A stretch of 64,000 nucleotides of DNA from Saccharospirillum sp. (GTDB lineage: Bacteria > Pseudomonadota > Gammaproteobacteria > Pseudomonadales > Natronospirillaceae), in assembly GCA_022565595.1 (NCBI GenBank), contig JAIUML010000001.1, forward strand, positions 310,001-374,000, read 5' to 3'. Below the pieces are notes generated by a model. The model worked only from the letters and a program-made list of their open reading frames with translations. It ran no database searches and was not told the origin of the DNA. Of this stretch, positions 1 through 10,031 are shown one piece after another (the first letter of the stretch is position 1; every line of letters starts with the position of its first letter). A program made the translations under genes and the position numbers.

Positions 1-239
1 AAGGCGCCTTTGCGGGAGCACAGCAACTGCCCATCGCGAACCATGGCGATAAGGCGGCGACGCAGCGCTTCGATGTCGTCTTCGCTGCTGAGCCCCAGTT
101 CTTCACAGAGCTCCGGGTGGGTAGCCGGGCCCTGGCGGTTGTCGAGATGGGTACTGATAAACTCCCGACTGGGTATGGGGTTTTCGTACTTTTCAGCTTC
201 CCGGTTAAAGTTCGGGTCAGCGGGTTTCCGTTTACTAAT
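1..239 (-). CDS. rnr: Ribonuclease R, N-terminal part (runs off the window)
   Basis: RNase R is a processive 3'-5' exoribonuclease that degrades structured RNA. Only about the first 80 residues are in the window. They include REAEKYENPIPSREFI and the following winged-helix region (RRRLIAMVRDGQLLCSRKGA), matching the conserved N-terminus of gammaproteobacterial RNase R. The frame is closed upstream by TGA, with no ATG, GTG or TTG before the conserved block. The best start is ATT at 239-237, 8 nt downstream of AAGGA (252-248). This places the protein start where E. coli RNase R begins. ATT is a rare initiation codon known mainly from infC. A sequencing error is the alternative. The gene follows the purA terminator and appears to have its own promoter. 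Identity is firm; the start is less certain. Confidence 0.85.
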   Translation of the reverse strand, partial: MSKRKPADPNFNREAEKYENPIPSREFISTHLDNRQGPATHPELCEELGLSSEDDIEALRRRLIAMVRDGQLLCSRKGA

Positions 240-286
240 AACTCAATTCCTTACGGTTTTTCGATGTGATAGCAGATATGGCGGCC

Positions 287-292
287 ATTATA
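287..292 (-). promoter_or_regulatory. Candidate -10 box of the rnr promoter
   Basis: A perfect TATAAT on the minus strand lies about 50 nt upstream of the proposed rnr start and just downstream of the purA terminator. The -35 region (around GCTTGT at 16-nt spacing) is weak, so only the -10 is called. Confidence 0.4.
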
Positions 293-327
293 GCGCATTC
301 CATGATCAACAAGCGATTCGGGGGAGG

Positions 328-355
328 AAAAAATGGCACGGCGGTCGCCGTGCCA
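328..355 (-). terminator. Rho-independent terminator of purA
   Basis: Read on the minus strand, a 10-bp stem (TGGCACGGCG pairing with CGCCGTGCCA, 2-nt loop) is followed directly by six T. It lies 16 nt after the purA stop codon. Confidence 0.85.
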
Positions 356-370
356 GGAGGGTTCACCAAC

Positions 371-1669
<1,299 letters not shown>

Positions 1670-2866
1670 TCAGTTTGCCTGTTGTGTAGAGAGAGTTTTG
1701 ACAATCCAATGACCGTCATGCTTGATCAATTCGCGGTCACAGCCCAGCTCAGCCAGATGTTCCTGGTCGGCAAAAGACTGTACAACGCGTTCGCCCTGTT
1801 GACGCAGTTCTGCGATGGTCGCGCTCAGTTCGGCATCTGGCTCGGCCGGGGCGCGAATGCCAGGGGCTTCTTGCCAACGAAGCGTGGTTTGACTGGCGAG
1901 AATCTTTAAATCGCTCGAAAAGCCTGTTGCTGGTCGAGCTCGACCAAAGACTTTGCCGGTTGAATCATAACGCCCGCCCTTGGCCACGGCCTGGCCAAAG
2001 CCCGGCACAAAGGCCGAGAACACCAGACCGGTGTGATAATTGAAGTCTCGCAGCTCGGCGAGGTCCAGGTGCAGATGCACCTCAGGGAAGCGCTGCTGTA
2101 CGGCTTCAGCTACCTGCTCAAGCCGATCAAGTGCAACGAATACTTCTTGCGGTACGCCTTGAAAAGCGTTTTTCCACTTGGCCAGTTCTTCGAATTTACC
2201 CGCGCAACGCGGCAGCGAAGAGAACCATTGCCTGAAAGGCTCAGCCAGGCTGGCTGTGGTCAGCCATTGTGCGAGGTCCGGCAGTGCCCGACGGCGCAAC
2301 AGCTGGAAGAGTTCGGCCTGTTCGTCTTCGCCAAGGCCAGAAGCTTCGACCAGCGCTTGATAGATGCCAATGTGACCGAGATCCAGAGTAATGCGCTCAA
2401 GGCCAGCCTTGTTCAGGCTGGTCAACATCAGAGCCACCACTTCGATGTCACTACTGGCGCCGGAGTAACCATAGAGTTCGGCACCGATCTGAATCGGGCT
2501 GCGAGACGACAACAGGTGTGTCGTCTTGGCGTGCAATACATTGCTGGAATAGCAGTAGCGTGCCACGCCCTGTTTGGGCAGGGAGTGGGCGTCCATCCGA
2601 GCGACCTGCTGAGTGTTATCGGCACTGAGGCCCATCAACCGGCCCGTGGCCTGGTCTGTCAGCTTGTAAGTGAGCAGATCAAGATCATGACCGACTCCGG
2701 TCAGCAGGGATTCCAGGTACTCGGCACTGGGGGGTATGACCAGGTCATAGCCCCAAAGGCGGTATTCATCCAACAGCAGGCGGCGCAGCGCTTCGATACG
2801 GGCGGCCTCTGGAGGCAGGATTTCTTCGATTCCGTCTGGCAGCAGCCAGCGTTCTGCAATGGTCAT
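1670..2866 (-). CDS. hisZ: ATP phosphoribosyltransferase regulatory subunit
   Basis: HisZ is a catalytically inactive paralogue of histidyl-tRNA synthetase. It assembles with short-form HisG to make the first enzyme of histidine biosynthesis allosterically competent. The 398-residue protein starts with the typical ERWLLPDGIEEILPPEAARIE segment and has class-II synthetase-like sections (YRLWGYDLVIPPSAEYLESL, GGRYD near residue 296). hisG is not in this window. The gene lies downstream of the hflC terminator, so it should have a promoter in the roughly 46 nt before its ATG. It is followed within 3 nt by purA. Confidence 0.95.
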   Translation of the reverse strand: MTIAERWLLPDGIEEILPPEAARIEALRRLLLDEYRLWGYDLVIPPSAEYLESLLTGVGHDLDLLTYKLTDQATGRLMGLSADNTQQVARMDAHSLPKQGVARYCYSSNVLHAKTTHLLSSRSPIQIGAELYGYSGASSDIEVVALMLTSLNKAGLERITLDLGHIGIYQALVEASGLGEDEQAELFQLLRRRALPDLAQWLTTASLAEPFRQWFSSLPRCAGKFEELAKWKNAFQGVPQEVFVALDRLEQVAEAVQQRFPEVHLHLDLAELRDFNYHTGLVFSAFVPGFGQAVAKGGRYDSTGKVFGRARPATGFSSDLKILASQTTLRWQEAPGIRAPAEPDAELSATIAELRQQGERVVQSFADQEHLAELGCDRELIKHDGHWIVKTLSTQQAN

Positions 2867-2912
2867 GCTGGAATTCGATCTCTCTTTGCAAGGTCTATAA
2901 ATTCACTAGACA

Positions 2913-2939
2913 TAAAAAAACCGGGCGAAGGGCCCGGTT
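2913..2939 (-). terminator. Rho-independent terminator after hflC
   Basis: On the minus strand, AACCGGGC and GCCCGGTT pair around a 5-nt loop and run into seven T. It closes the hfq-hflX-hflK-hflC operon before hisZ. Confidence 0.88.
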
Positions 2940-3005
2940 AACCAATTCTACACTTGGGACCGCCCGGCCCCAAGCTTTTTTCGACTTTTTCACATCAAAC
3001 TGCGA

Positions 3006-3947
3006 TCACTCGCTGGTGTCGTTGCGGCCAGACGAAGAGTTCAGATATTGGAAGAACTCGTTGCCGGGCTCCAGCACCATGATATTGCCACCACCACTGA
3101 AGCTGTCTTCATAGGCGCGCAAGCTGCGGTAGAAGGAGTAGAATTCCTGATCACGCGTAAAGGCATCTGCGTATATCCGTGTGGCTTCGGCATCACCTTC
3201 ACCACGGATGTTTTCCGCTTCACGGAAAGCCTCGGCAAGAATCACGGTTTCCTGGCGGTCAGCCGAGGCACGAATTTCTTCGGCCTGACGCTCACCGTTG
3301 GAGCGAATGCGGCGTGCTTCCTGGTTACGGTCTGACCGCATCCGGCGGAAAACGTCCTGGGAAACTTCGCGTGGCAAATCGATCGCTTTCACCCGGATGT
3401 CCAACACTTCGATGCCGAGTTCGCTCTGTGCGAAACTATCGATCGACTGTGTTACCTGGCGCATCAGCAAATCACGCTCACCTTCGTCTTCGATACGACC
3501 ACCAGTAGAAAGCGGCTCATCTTCACTGCGACCAGAGACCACTTCACGCAGGGTACGCAGACCAAAGGCGTCCCTCAAGCCAGCATTAACCCGGCTTTGC
3601 AGGATCTGGTTGGCACGAAACATATCGCCACCACCGGTAGCAGTATAGAAGTCACGAGTGTTCTTGATACGCCACTGGATGTAGGCATCGACCTCCAGAC
3701 CTTTCTGCTCGCTGGTGATAAAGCGCTCAATGTCGCTGTCCAGGGTGATCAGACGGCCCTCAAACTTCCGAACTTCCTCGATAAAAGGGATCTTGAAGTT
3801 CAAGCCCGGCTGTACGTCAGGGTTCATCACCTCACCAAAGCGCAGTTTGATGGCACGCTCTTTCTCAGTGACGATATAAACACTCTGCAAACCGACAAAC
3901 ACTACTGCTGCCAGGACGACCAGAGCCAAAACATTACGATTACTCAT
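3006..3947 (-). CDS. hflC: HflC, modulator of FtsH protease
   Basis: HflC is an SPFH/band-7 membrane protein that forms a large periplasm-facing assembly with HflK around the FtsH protease and modulates membrane-protein turnover. The 313-residue protein has one N-terminal membrane anchor (about residues 7-25), then the SPFH domain (EKERAIKLRFGEV) and a long coiled-coil region rich in Arg, Glu and Ala. It lies 11 nt after hflK, so the two are made together. Length and start are canonical. Confidence 0.96.
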   Translation of the reverse strand: MSNRNVLALVVLAAVVFVGLQSVYIVTEKERAIKLRFGEVMNPDVQPGLNFKIPFIEEVRKFEGRLITLDSDIERFITSEQKGLEVDAYIQWRIKNTRDFYTATGGGDMFRANQILQSRVNAGLRDAFGLRTLREVVSGRSEDEPLSTGGRIEDEGERDLLMRQVTQSIDSFAQSELGIEVLDIRVKAIDLPREVSQDVFRRMRSDRNQEARRIRSNGERQAEEIRASADRQETVILAEAFREAENIRGEGDAEATRIYADAFTRDQEFYSFYRSLRAYEDSFSGGGNIMVLEPGNEFFQYLNSSSGRNDTSE

Positions 3948-3958
3948 GATTCTGCTCC

Positions 3959-5164
3959 TCAGTTGCCACGACGACGGTCGATTTCACGCAGGATTTGATC
4001 AGTCAGGTTGCTGATTTCACCGCTCGACATGCTGTTGAATGCTCCACTGCCAATACTGCCGGCACCGGTGCCGACGTTGGTGCTGGAACCACCGCCACCG
4101 CCACCCGCACGCAATTGATCCAACGGCAAATACAGCAGGTTGTTACCACCGCCTTCTACATCGACCAGGACTTTATTGGTTCTGGCGTAAATATTACCGA
4201 TGGTTTCCAGATACAAACGCTGACGCGTCACTTCTGGAGACTCCTGATACGCCATCAACACGCTGTTGAAGCGGTTGGCTTCACCCGTTGCCCGTGCAAT
4301 GACTTGCTCACGGTAACCCTGTGCTTCTTCCAACTGCCGACGTGCACGACCCTCAGCCACTGGCAAAATCTGGTTGGCATAGGCCTGTGCTTCGTTGATC
4401 AAACGCACTTCGTCCTCTCGGGCGATAATAACGTCGTCAAAGGCGTCCTGTACCGCAGAGGGTGCCGAGGTATCATTAATGTTCAATTGCGACAGCTCGA
4501 TACCAACATCATAAGAAATGAGGTAGTCCTGGAGGCGTTCACGCACAGAGGCACGAATCTGATCACGACCAACGGTCAGAGCCTGTTCCAGGGTGGCACT
4601 GCCAATCACATGGCGCAGGGCAGACTCAGCGGCATTGGCCAGAGTGGTTTCAGGACTTTGCACGTTCAGTGCGAACTGACGCGCATCCACCGCACGGTAT
4701 TCCACCGTCATGGATACGGAAACGATGTTCTCGTCACCGGTCAACATGCTGGCTTGATGGCGGTAGTTCCTGACCGTGGTCACGTTGACTTTTTGATCAA
4801 CAGTGTCGATGAAAGGAATCTTGAACTGCAGGCCTGGTGGTTGCAGCGAATGGAACTTGCCCAGCCGCAGTACGACAGCCCTCTCGGATTCATCCACCAC
4901 GTAAATGGAGTCATAAACTGCGAAAGCTACCAGCAGTACTGCGAAAATGCCCAGTATGGAAGCGAAGCCAGCACCACCGGTGCCACCGGAGCTGGAACCT
5001 CCACCTTTGCCGCCGCTGCCACCGAACAACTTGCCCAGTTTCTCATTGATTTGTTTGAACAAGTCGTCCAGATCCGGGGGTCCATCGTTGCCTTTACGGC
5101 GACGGTTGCCCCAAGGGTCCTGGTCGTTGTTGTTGTTCCCATTTGGTGGTTCGTTCCACGCCAT
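3959..5164 (-). CDS. hflK: HflK, modulator of FtsH protease
   Basis: HflK is the partner of HflC in the FtsH-HflKC complex of the inner membrane. The 401-residue protein has a Gly/Asn/Pro-rich cytoplasmic N-terminus (MAWNEPPNGNNNN), a Gly/Ser-rich linker, one transmembrane helix near residues 67-88, and the SPFH domain from VDESERAVVLRLGKF onward. A glycine-rich tail (AGGGGGG) lies near residue 363. It sits 61 nt downstream of hflX and 11 nt upstream of hflC in the usual order. Confidence 0.96.
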   Translation of the reverse strand: MAWNEPPNGNNNNDQDPWGNRRRKGNDGPPDLDDLFKQINEKLGKLFGGSGGKGGGSSSGGTGGAGFASILGIFAVLLVAFAVYDSIYVVDESERAVVLRLGKFHSLQPPGLQFKIPFIDTVDQKVNVTTVRNYRHQASMLTGDENIVSVSMTVEYRAVDARQFALNVQSPETTLANAAESALRHVIGSATLEQALTVGRDQIRASVRERLQDYLISYDVGIELSQLNINDTSAPSAVQDAFDDVIIAREDEVRLINEAQAYANQILPVAEGRARRQLEEAQGYREQVIARATGEANRFNSVLMAYQESPEVTRQRLYLETIGNIYARTNKVLVDVEGGGNNLLYLPLDQLRAGGGGGGSSTNVGTGAGSIGSGAFNSMSSGEISNLTDQILREIDRRRGN

Positions 5165-5225
5165 GGTCGTCTCCGTTTTTCTCAGATTGTTAGTCGGTTA
5201 AGTTGCCCACCCGCAGCAGCAGGTG

Positions 5226-6539
5226 TCAATGTTCGTAAAACGGCTTCGGCTCACTGAGCCCAAAGCGATCCTCGGCAATGCCATTTTTCTTGACCAATTG
5301 CCGCAGATCCTTCTTCTGTATGCGAATGTCCAACCAGATATTCCCGGAATCGTCATAATTTTCCGCCAGTACCGCGTTTTGCGCGTACAGAGCAGCGCGA
5401 AAAGCTGACTCACTCGGTTTTACGGCGAGCCGCTGGGCGATCACTTCATCGCCAAGCAGTTCGCCTATCGCCTGCTGGATGAGCGCAAGTCCTTGTCCAG
5501 TATGGGCTGAAACCCAAACCCTGACAGGTTGCCCTCGGTCACCACGCTCAATCACGGGGGCAAAATCGTCCAGTAAATCGATCTTGTTGAACACCTCCAG
5601 TCGAGGTATCTCGTCTGAGCCTATCTCGGCCAACACCGTTTCAACCTCAGACATGTTCTCGGTGCGGTTTTCATCGGCACTGTCGATCACATGCAGCAGC
5701 AAATCTGCCTCGGCGGTCTCCTGCAAGGTCGCCTTGAAAGCCTGCACCAGTTTGTGTGGTAGATGCCGAATAAAGCCTACCGTATCGGCCAGCACGATGT
5801 CGCCCATATCGGGGATCGACAACCGGCGCAAGGTTGGGTCCAGTGTCGCAAACAGTTGATCGGCAGCGTAAACCTCTGCCTGTGTCAGAGCATTAAAGAG
5901 TGTGGACTTGCCCGCGTTGGTGTAACCCACCAACGAAACCGTTGGGGTATCCGACCGTAAACGAGCACGCCGACCCTGGTTACGCTGACGCTCTACTTTT
6001 TCAAGGCGGCGATGAATGGTGGTGATCCGTGCTTGCAACAAGCGTCGGTCAGTTTCCAGCTGGGTTTCACCCGGGCCGCGTAAACCAATGCCGCCTTTTT
6101 GTCGTTCAAGGTGGGTCCAGCCACGCACCAGGCGAGTGCTCTGGTACTGCAACTGGGCCAGCTCAACCTGCAATTTACCTTCATGGGTGCGTGCACGTTG
6201 CGCAAATATGTCGAGAATCAGGCCGGTTCTGTCGAGCACTCGACACTCCACAGCGCGCTCTATATTGCGCTCCTGCGAAGGGCTTAGGCTGTGATTAAAC
6301 AGAACCAGATCGGCATCGGTTGCTTTGACCGCGATCTTGATCTCGTCCAGTTTGCCAGAACCGACAAAAAACTTGGGGTGCGCAGACTTCCGGCTGCCAC
6401 CGATGATGGCAGCCGGACTGCCACCGGCTGAGGTCACGAGCTCTTCAAATTCCTGGGGGTCTTCGCGATCTTCGGACTCTGGAAAATCAATGTGCACCAG
6501 AACCGCACGATCTCCCCCTTCTGCACGCTCAAAAAACAA
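5226..6539 (-). CDS. hflX: Ribosome-associated GTPase HflX
   Basis: HflX is an OBG-class GTPase that binds the 50S subunit and splits stalled or stress-inactivated ribosomes. The 437-residue protein has the N-terminal HflX domain (GGSRKSAHPKFFVGSGK), the glycine-rich loop GGIGLRGPGETQLETDRR near residue 158 and G-domain motifs: G1 GYTNAGKST near 205, G3 DTVGF and G4 NKID. The start is TTG at 6539 with GGAG about 8 nt upstream. It matches the conserved N-terminus (ERAEGG..AVLVHIDF). It is 60 nt downstream of hfq. Confidence 0.95.
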   Translation of the reverse strand: MFFERAEGGDRAVLVHIDFPESEDREDPQEFEELVTSAGGSPAAIIGGSRKSAHPKFFVGSGKLDEIKIAVKATDADLVLFNHSLSPSQERNIERAVECRVLDRTGLILDIFAQRARTHEGKLQVELAQLQYQSTRLVRGWTHLERQKGGIGLRGPGETQLETDRRLLQARITTIHRRLEKVERQRNQGRRARLRSDTPTVSLVGYTNAGKSTLFNALTQAEVYAADQLFATLDPTLRRLSIPDMGDIVLADTVGFIRHLPHKLVQAFKATLQETAEADLLLHVIDSADENRTENMSEVETVLAEIGSDEIPRLEVFNKIDLLDDFAPVIERGDRGQPVRVWVSAHTGQGLALIQQAIGELLGDEVIAQRLAVKPSESAFRAALYAQNAVLAENYDDSGNIWLDIRIQKKDLRQLVKKNGIAEDRFGLSEPKPFYEH

Positions 6540-6599
6540 TTAGACTCTCCGCTGCTTCTTTACCCAACACTCAATGGCGCCGGGTTGGAAGCGCCACCA

Positions 6600-6842
6600 T
6601 TACTCGGCTGCAACGTCTTCGCCTTCGTGAGCGATCTTGACGTTGCGAGCCGGCACGACGGTCGAGATGGCATGTTTGTAAACCATCTGACTGACTGTAT
6701 TCTTCAATAAAATAACGAATTGATCGAAACTTTCGATCTGACCCTGCAACTTGATACCGTTGACCAGAAAAATGGAAACCGGAATGCGTTCTTTCCGTAA
6801 CGCGTTGAGGAAAGGGTCTTGTAGAGAATGCCCTTTTGACAT
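6600..6842 (-). CDS. hfq: RNA chaperone Hfq
   Basis: Hfq is the hexameric Sm-like protein that pairs small RNAs with mRNAs. The 80-residue protein has the Sm1 and Sm2 cores ([20 protein letters not shown], then YKHAIST). The C-terminal tail is short and acidic (EGEDVAAE), shorter than the E. coli tail. The ribosome-binding site AAGGAG (6854-6849) is 6 nt from the ATG. A promoter box lies just upstream, so transcription independent of miaA is likely. Confidence 0.98.
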   Translation of the reverse strand: MSKGHSLQDPFLNALRKERIPVSIFLVNGIKLQGQIESFDQFVILLKNTVSQMVYKHAISTVVPARNVKIAHEGEDVAAE

Positions 6843-6863
6843 CTTGGACTCCTTTTTTTAAGG

Positions 6864-6869
6864 ATTATA
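6864..6869 (-). promoter_or_regulatory. Candidate -10 box of the hfq promoter
   Basis: A perfect TATAAT on the minus strand lies 21 nt upstream of the hfq start codon. No good -35 is seen at 16-18 nt spacing. If used, the mRNA leader would be very short. Confidence 0.4.
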
Positions 6870-7157
6870 GTAGTCGTTGATAGCGTCACCGCTGTCGGTA
6901 CTGAATGTGGCAGAGTGTAGCCTTACACTGGCAGAATGGGAACGAAAACCGACCCCTTAACGCCCATATAGAACCACTTCTTACCCCGTTTCAACCAACA
7001 CCAGAAACCAGACAACGGTTAACCGGGTGTTTCTGAACCAGCGTCGCCATAGCGCTTCACTGTGCTGTTACGACAAAAAGTCTGGCAGGCCACCCAGGGC
7101 CGACAGAAACAAACCACTGCTATTGTAGGTGATAAACCTACCGCTTTGCACGCTCGG
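6870..7157. other. Gene-free spacer between miaA and hfq
   Basis: This stretch carries no convincing reading frame. A short inverted repeat (GTAGGT/ACCTAC, 7134-7150) follows the miaA stop but lacks a T-run, so it is a weak terminator candidate. Many relatives have miaA and hfq nearly adjacent, so a gap of about 315 nt probably houses hfq promoters. Confidence 0.4.
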
Positions 7158-8135
7158 TCATACGTCAAGGCCCGCTTTACGCAACCTTTGCCAGGCCCGT
7201 TCTTCAAGCCTCGGTGCCGAGCTGTCGAGCCAGGTCAAATCGGGCCAGCGCCGCAGCCAGGTCAACTGGCGCTTGGCCAGTTGGCGGGTCGCGATGATGC
7301 CACGCTCAGTCATCTGTTGGTAAGACCACTCACCGCTCAGGTAGTGCCACATCTGCCGGTAACCCACCGAACGGATGGACGGCAGGTCAGGGTGCAAGTC
7401 ACCCCGTTCAAAGAGCTGGCGAACCTCCGCCTCAAACCCCTGATCAAGCATCGCTTTAAACCTGAGAGCTATACGCTGGTGCAGCACAGCTCGATCATCC
7501 GGCGCCACACAAAGCTGCACCAACCGCCAGGGAAAGGCGGCCAGGGCCTCACTCGAAAGCGACCCCTGCCCATCGTTGACAGATTCCGCCCAGAACCGGG
7601 ATATTGGCCTGCCACTGGCCCGGTAGACCTCCAGTGCTCGCAATACGCGCTGCGGGTTATCCCGATCTATACGTGCCCAGGCCTCAGGGTCCACCTCTTT
7701 CAGCTCAGCCAATAATGGGGCCAAACCTTCCTTCTGCAAGACCTGGTGCATGGCTTCGCGTATTTCCGGGTGCGCGCCCGGCATGGTTGCCAAGGGTTCC
7801 ACCAACGCCTTGTAATAAAGCATAGTGCCGCCGGTCAGCAAGGGGATTTTGCCTCGACCTGTAATGGACTGAATGGCGGTGAAGGCATCTTCACGAAAAC
7901 GAGCAGCAGAGTAGGCTTCTGCCGGGTCGATCAGATCGATCAGGTGGTGCGGGTAGCGGCGACGCAATTCGGCATCGGGCTTGGCCGTGCCGATGTTCAT
8001 GCCTTTATACACCAGTGCGGAGTCTACACTGACAATCTCGCACCCCAGTCGCTCGGTCAGTGCCAGTGACAGGTCCGTTTTGCCGGCAGCCGTTGGGCCC
8101 ATGAGAAAAATGGCCGTCGGTTTGTCAGCGCTCAC
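7158..8135 (-). CDS. miaA: tRNA dimethylallyltransferase
   Basis: MiaA transfers the dimethylallyl group of DMAPP to N6 of A37 in tRNAs reading UNN codons, the first step towards ms2i6A. The 325-residue protein has the P-loop GPTAAGKT (about residues 13-20), DSALVYKGMNIGTAKP, and RDNPQRVLRALEVY further on. The start is GTG at 8135. Its G is shared with the mutL stop (TAGTG), so the genes overlap by 1 nt and are translationally coupled. Confidence 0.96.
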   Translation of the reverse strand: MSADKPTAIFLMGPTAAGKTDLSLALTERLGCEIVSVDSALVYKGMNIGTAKPDAELRRRYPHHLIDLIDPAEAYSAARFREDAFTAIQSITGRGKIPLLTGGTMLYYKALVEPLATMPGAHPEIREAMHQVLQKEGLAPLLAELKEVDPEAWARIDRDNPQRVLRALEVYRASGRPISRFWAESVNDGQGSLSSEALAAFPWRLVQLCVAPDDRAVLHQRIALRFKAMLDQGFEAEVRQLFERGDLHPDLPSIRSVGYRQMWHYLSGEWSYQQMTERGIIATRQLAKRQLTWLRRWPDLTWLDSSAPRLEERAWQRLRKAGLDV

Positions 8136-9994
8136 TAACGGCCCCTCAAAAAGAGCTTATCCAGATCGAAGAGGCTGAGTGCAGCCCAGGTCGGCCGGCC
8201 ATGGTTGCATTGCCCACTGCGTTCGGTTCGCTCCATATCACGCAGCAGGGCATTCATCTCTGGCAGGTTCAATTTGCGGTTAGCCCTGACAGAGCCATGA
8301 CAAGCCATGGAGGAAAGAATTTCATCGCGACGGGCCATAATGGCATCGGAAGTCTGGTGTTCGATAAAATCATTCAGCAGGGTACGCACCATGGGTTCGA
8401 CTTCTGCCTGTTGGAGAAATACCGGCGTCTGCCGCACGACCAATTGCTCTGGCCCCAATCGCTCTACCACCAGCCCGAACCGGGTCAGCAGGTTGCCAAA
8501 TTCTTCAGCGGCTTCTGCCTCACCTTCACTGACCGCAATGCGCTGCGGCACAAGTAAAGGCTGAGACTGCACACCCTGTTCGTCGTACTGTCGTTTGAGA
8601 CGCTCGTAAGTAATGCGCTCATGAGCGGCATGCATGTCGACCACAATGAGACCATCGCTGGACTGGGACAAAATATAAATGCCATGCAACTGGGCGACTG
8701 CAAATCCCAAAGGGGGGACATCCCCTTCGGCTGCAGGCAACGGCTGGGGTGGTGTCGGTGAAACAGGGTTCATCGACGGTTGCTGCAGCGCCTGATAAAA
8801 AGCCACCTGCTCGGACACGGGCACATTGGTAGTTGGGTCAGCCGAGCGGTAAGCCGAGCCAGGCCTTGACTGTTCAGGCCCGCTGGCTGGAGACATGTCC
8901 ATACGCTGCTGACCACCAAACTCACCTGCCAGGACACCAGAGGCTCGTGGCTGATCGGCTCTGGCTTGCATCTGCTGCTGCACATCCGGCCGTGACTGGG
9001 CCAGAATGCGATGCAACTGCCGAAACAAGAAATCGTGTACCAGGCGTTGTTCACGAAATCGGACTTCATGCTTGGTCGGATGCACATTGACGTCTACGCC
9101 AGCCGCATCCAGCGTCAAATAGAGCACAAAACAGGGGTGTCGGCCGTGGTACAGCACATCGCGGTAGGCCTGTTTGACGGCGTGGGCGATGACTTTATCC
9201 CGCACCACCCGGCCATTGACAAAAAAGTACTGCATGTCGGCCATGCTGCGCGAAAAGGTCGGCAAGCCCACCCAGCCGAAAAGATGCAAGCCTGCTGCCT
9301 CGACGTCTATGGCGAGGGCATTCTGCATAAAATCCGGGTTGAGCAATTGCGCGACACGCCGCTCCTGCTCGAGAGCGCTTCTCGCGGCACGCAACGAGTA
9401 AAGGGTACGATTGTTGTGACGCAGACTGAAGGCCACATCGAAACGGCTCAAGGCCTGGCGTTTGACCACCTCTTCCAGATGATTGAACTCGGTTTTTTCG
9501 GTGCGCATGAACTTGCGGCGGGCTGGGGTATTGAAGAACAGATCCCGCACTTCGACACTGGTGCCATCGGTATGAGCGGCGGGCAGAATTTCTGTACTCA
9601 TGTCCTGGCCATGGGTGTTCACCTGCCAGGCTTCGCTCTGCTGGGCCGGTTTGGAGGTCAGCGTCAGGCGCGATACCGAGGCGATACTGGCCAGGGCTTC
9701 GCCACGAAACCCCAGGGAGGAGAGCGCTTCAAGGTCGTCAAGGTTATGAATTTTGGAGGTGGCATGACGACTCAGCGCCAACGGCAGGTCCTCCCTGCCG
9801 ATCCCCGAACCGTTGTCGCGAATGCGGATCAGCTTGACCCCACCCTGCTCGATATCGACATCGATCCGGCTGGCGCCCGAGTCCAGGCTGTTTTCAACCA
9901 GCTCTTTTACCACCGATGCCGGGCGCTCGACGACCTCACCCGCGGCAATCTGGTTGGCAAGGCGAGGTGAGAGAATTTCAATACGGCCAGTCAT
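8135..9994 (-). CDS. mutL: DNA mismatch repair protein MutL
   Basis: MutL couples mismatch recognition by MutS to strand incision. The 619-residue protein has the N-terminal GHKL ATPase with [17 protein letters not shown] and [10 protein letters not shown], a proline/glutamine-rich linker, and a C-terminal dimerisation domain. The C-terminal part carries [12 protein letters not shown], which fits the endonuclease metal motif DxHAxxExxxxE, plus ACHGS and QCNHGRPT. This is the nicking type of MutL found in bacteria without MutH. It overlaps miaA by 1 nt and lies 37 nt after amiB. Confidence 0.96.
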   Translation of the reverse strand: MTGRIEILSPRLANQIAAGEVVERPASVVKELVENSLDSGASRIDVDIEQGGVKLIRIRDNGSGIGREDLPLALSRHATSKIHNLDDLEALSSLGFRGEALASIASVSRLTLTSKPAQQSEAWQVNTHGQDMSTEILPAAHTDGTSVEVRDLFFNTPARRKFMRTEKTEFNHLEEVVKRQALSRFDVAFSLRHNNRTLYSLRAARSALEQERRVAQLLNPDFMQNALAIDVEAAGLHLFGWVGLPTFSRSMADMQYFFVNGRVVRDKVIAHAVKQAYRDVLYHGRHPCFVLYLTLDAAGVDVNVHPTKHEVRFREQRLVHDFLFRQLHRILAQSRPDVQQQMQARADQPRASGVLAGEFGGQQRMDMSPASGPEQSRPGSAYRSADPTTNVPVSEQVAFYQALQQPSMNPVSPTPPQPLPAAEGDVPPLGFAVAQLHGIYILSQSSDGLIVVDMHAAHERITYERLKRQYDEQGVQSQPLLVPQRIAVSEGEAEAAEEFGNLLTRFGLVVERLGPEQLVVRQTPVFLQQAEVEPMVRTLLNDFIEHQTSDAIMARRDEILSSMACHGSVRANRKLNLPEMNALLRDMERTERSGQCNHGRPTWAALSLFDLDKLFLRGR

Positions 9995-10031
9995 GATGCC
10001 CTTCTGTTGCGTTCAACGGGAGGCAATACCA

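Noticed and set aside
3995-5257. 420-codon open frame on the plus strand opposite hflK
   Set aside because: Antisense shadow of a certain gene; the product has no recognisable domains and no ribosome-binding site.
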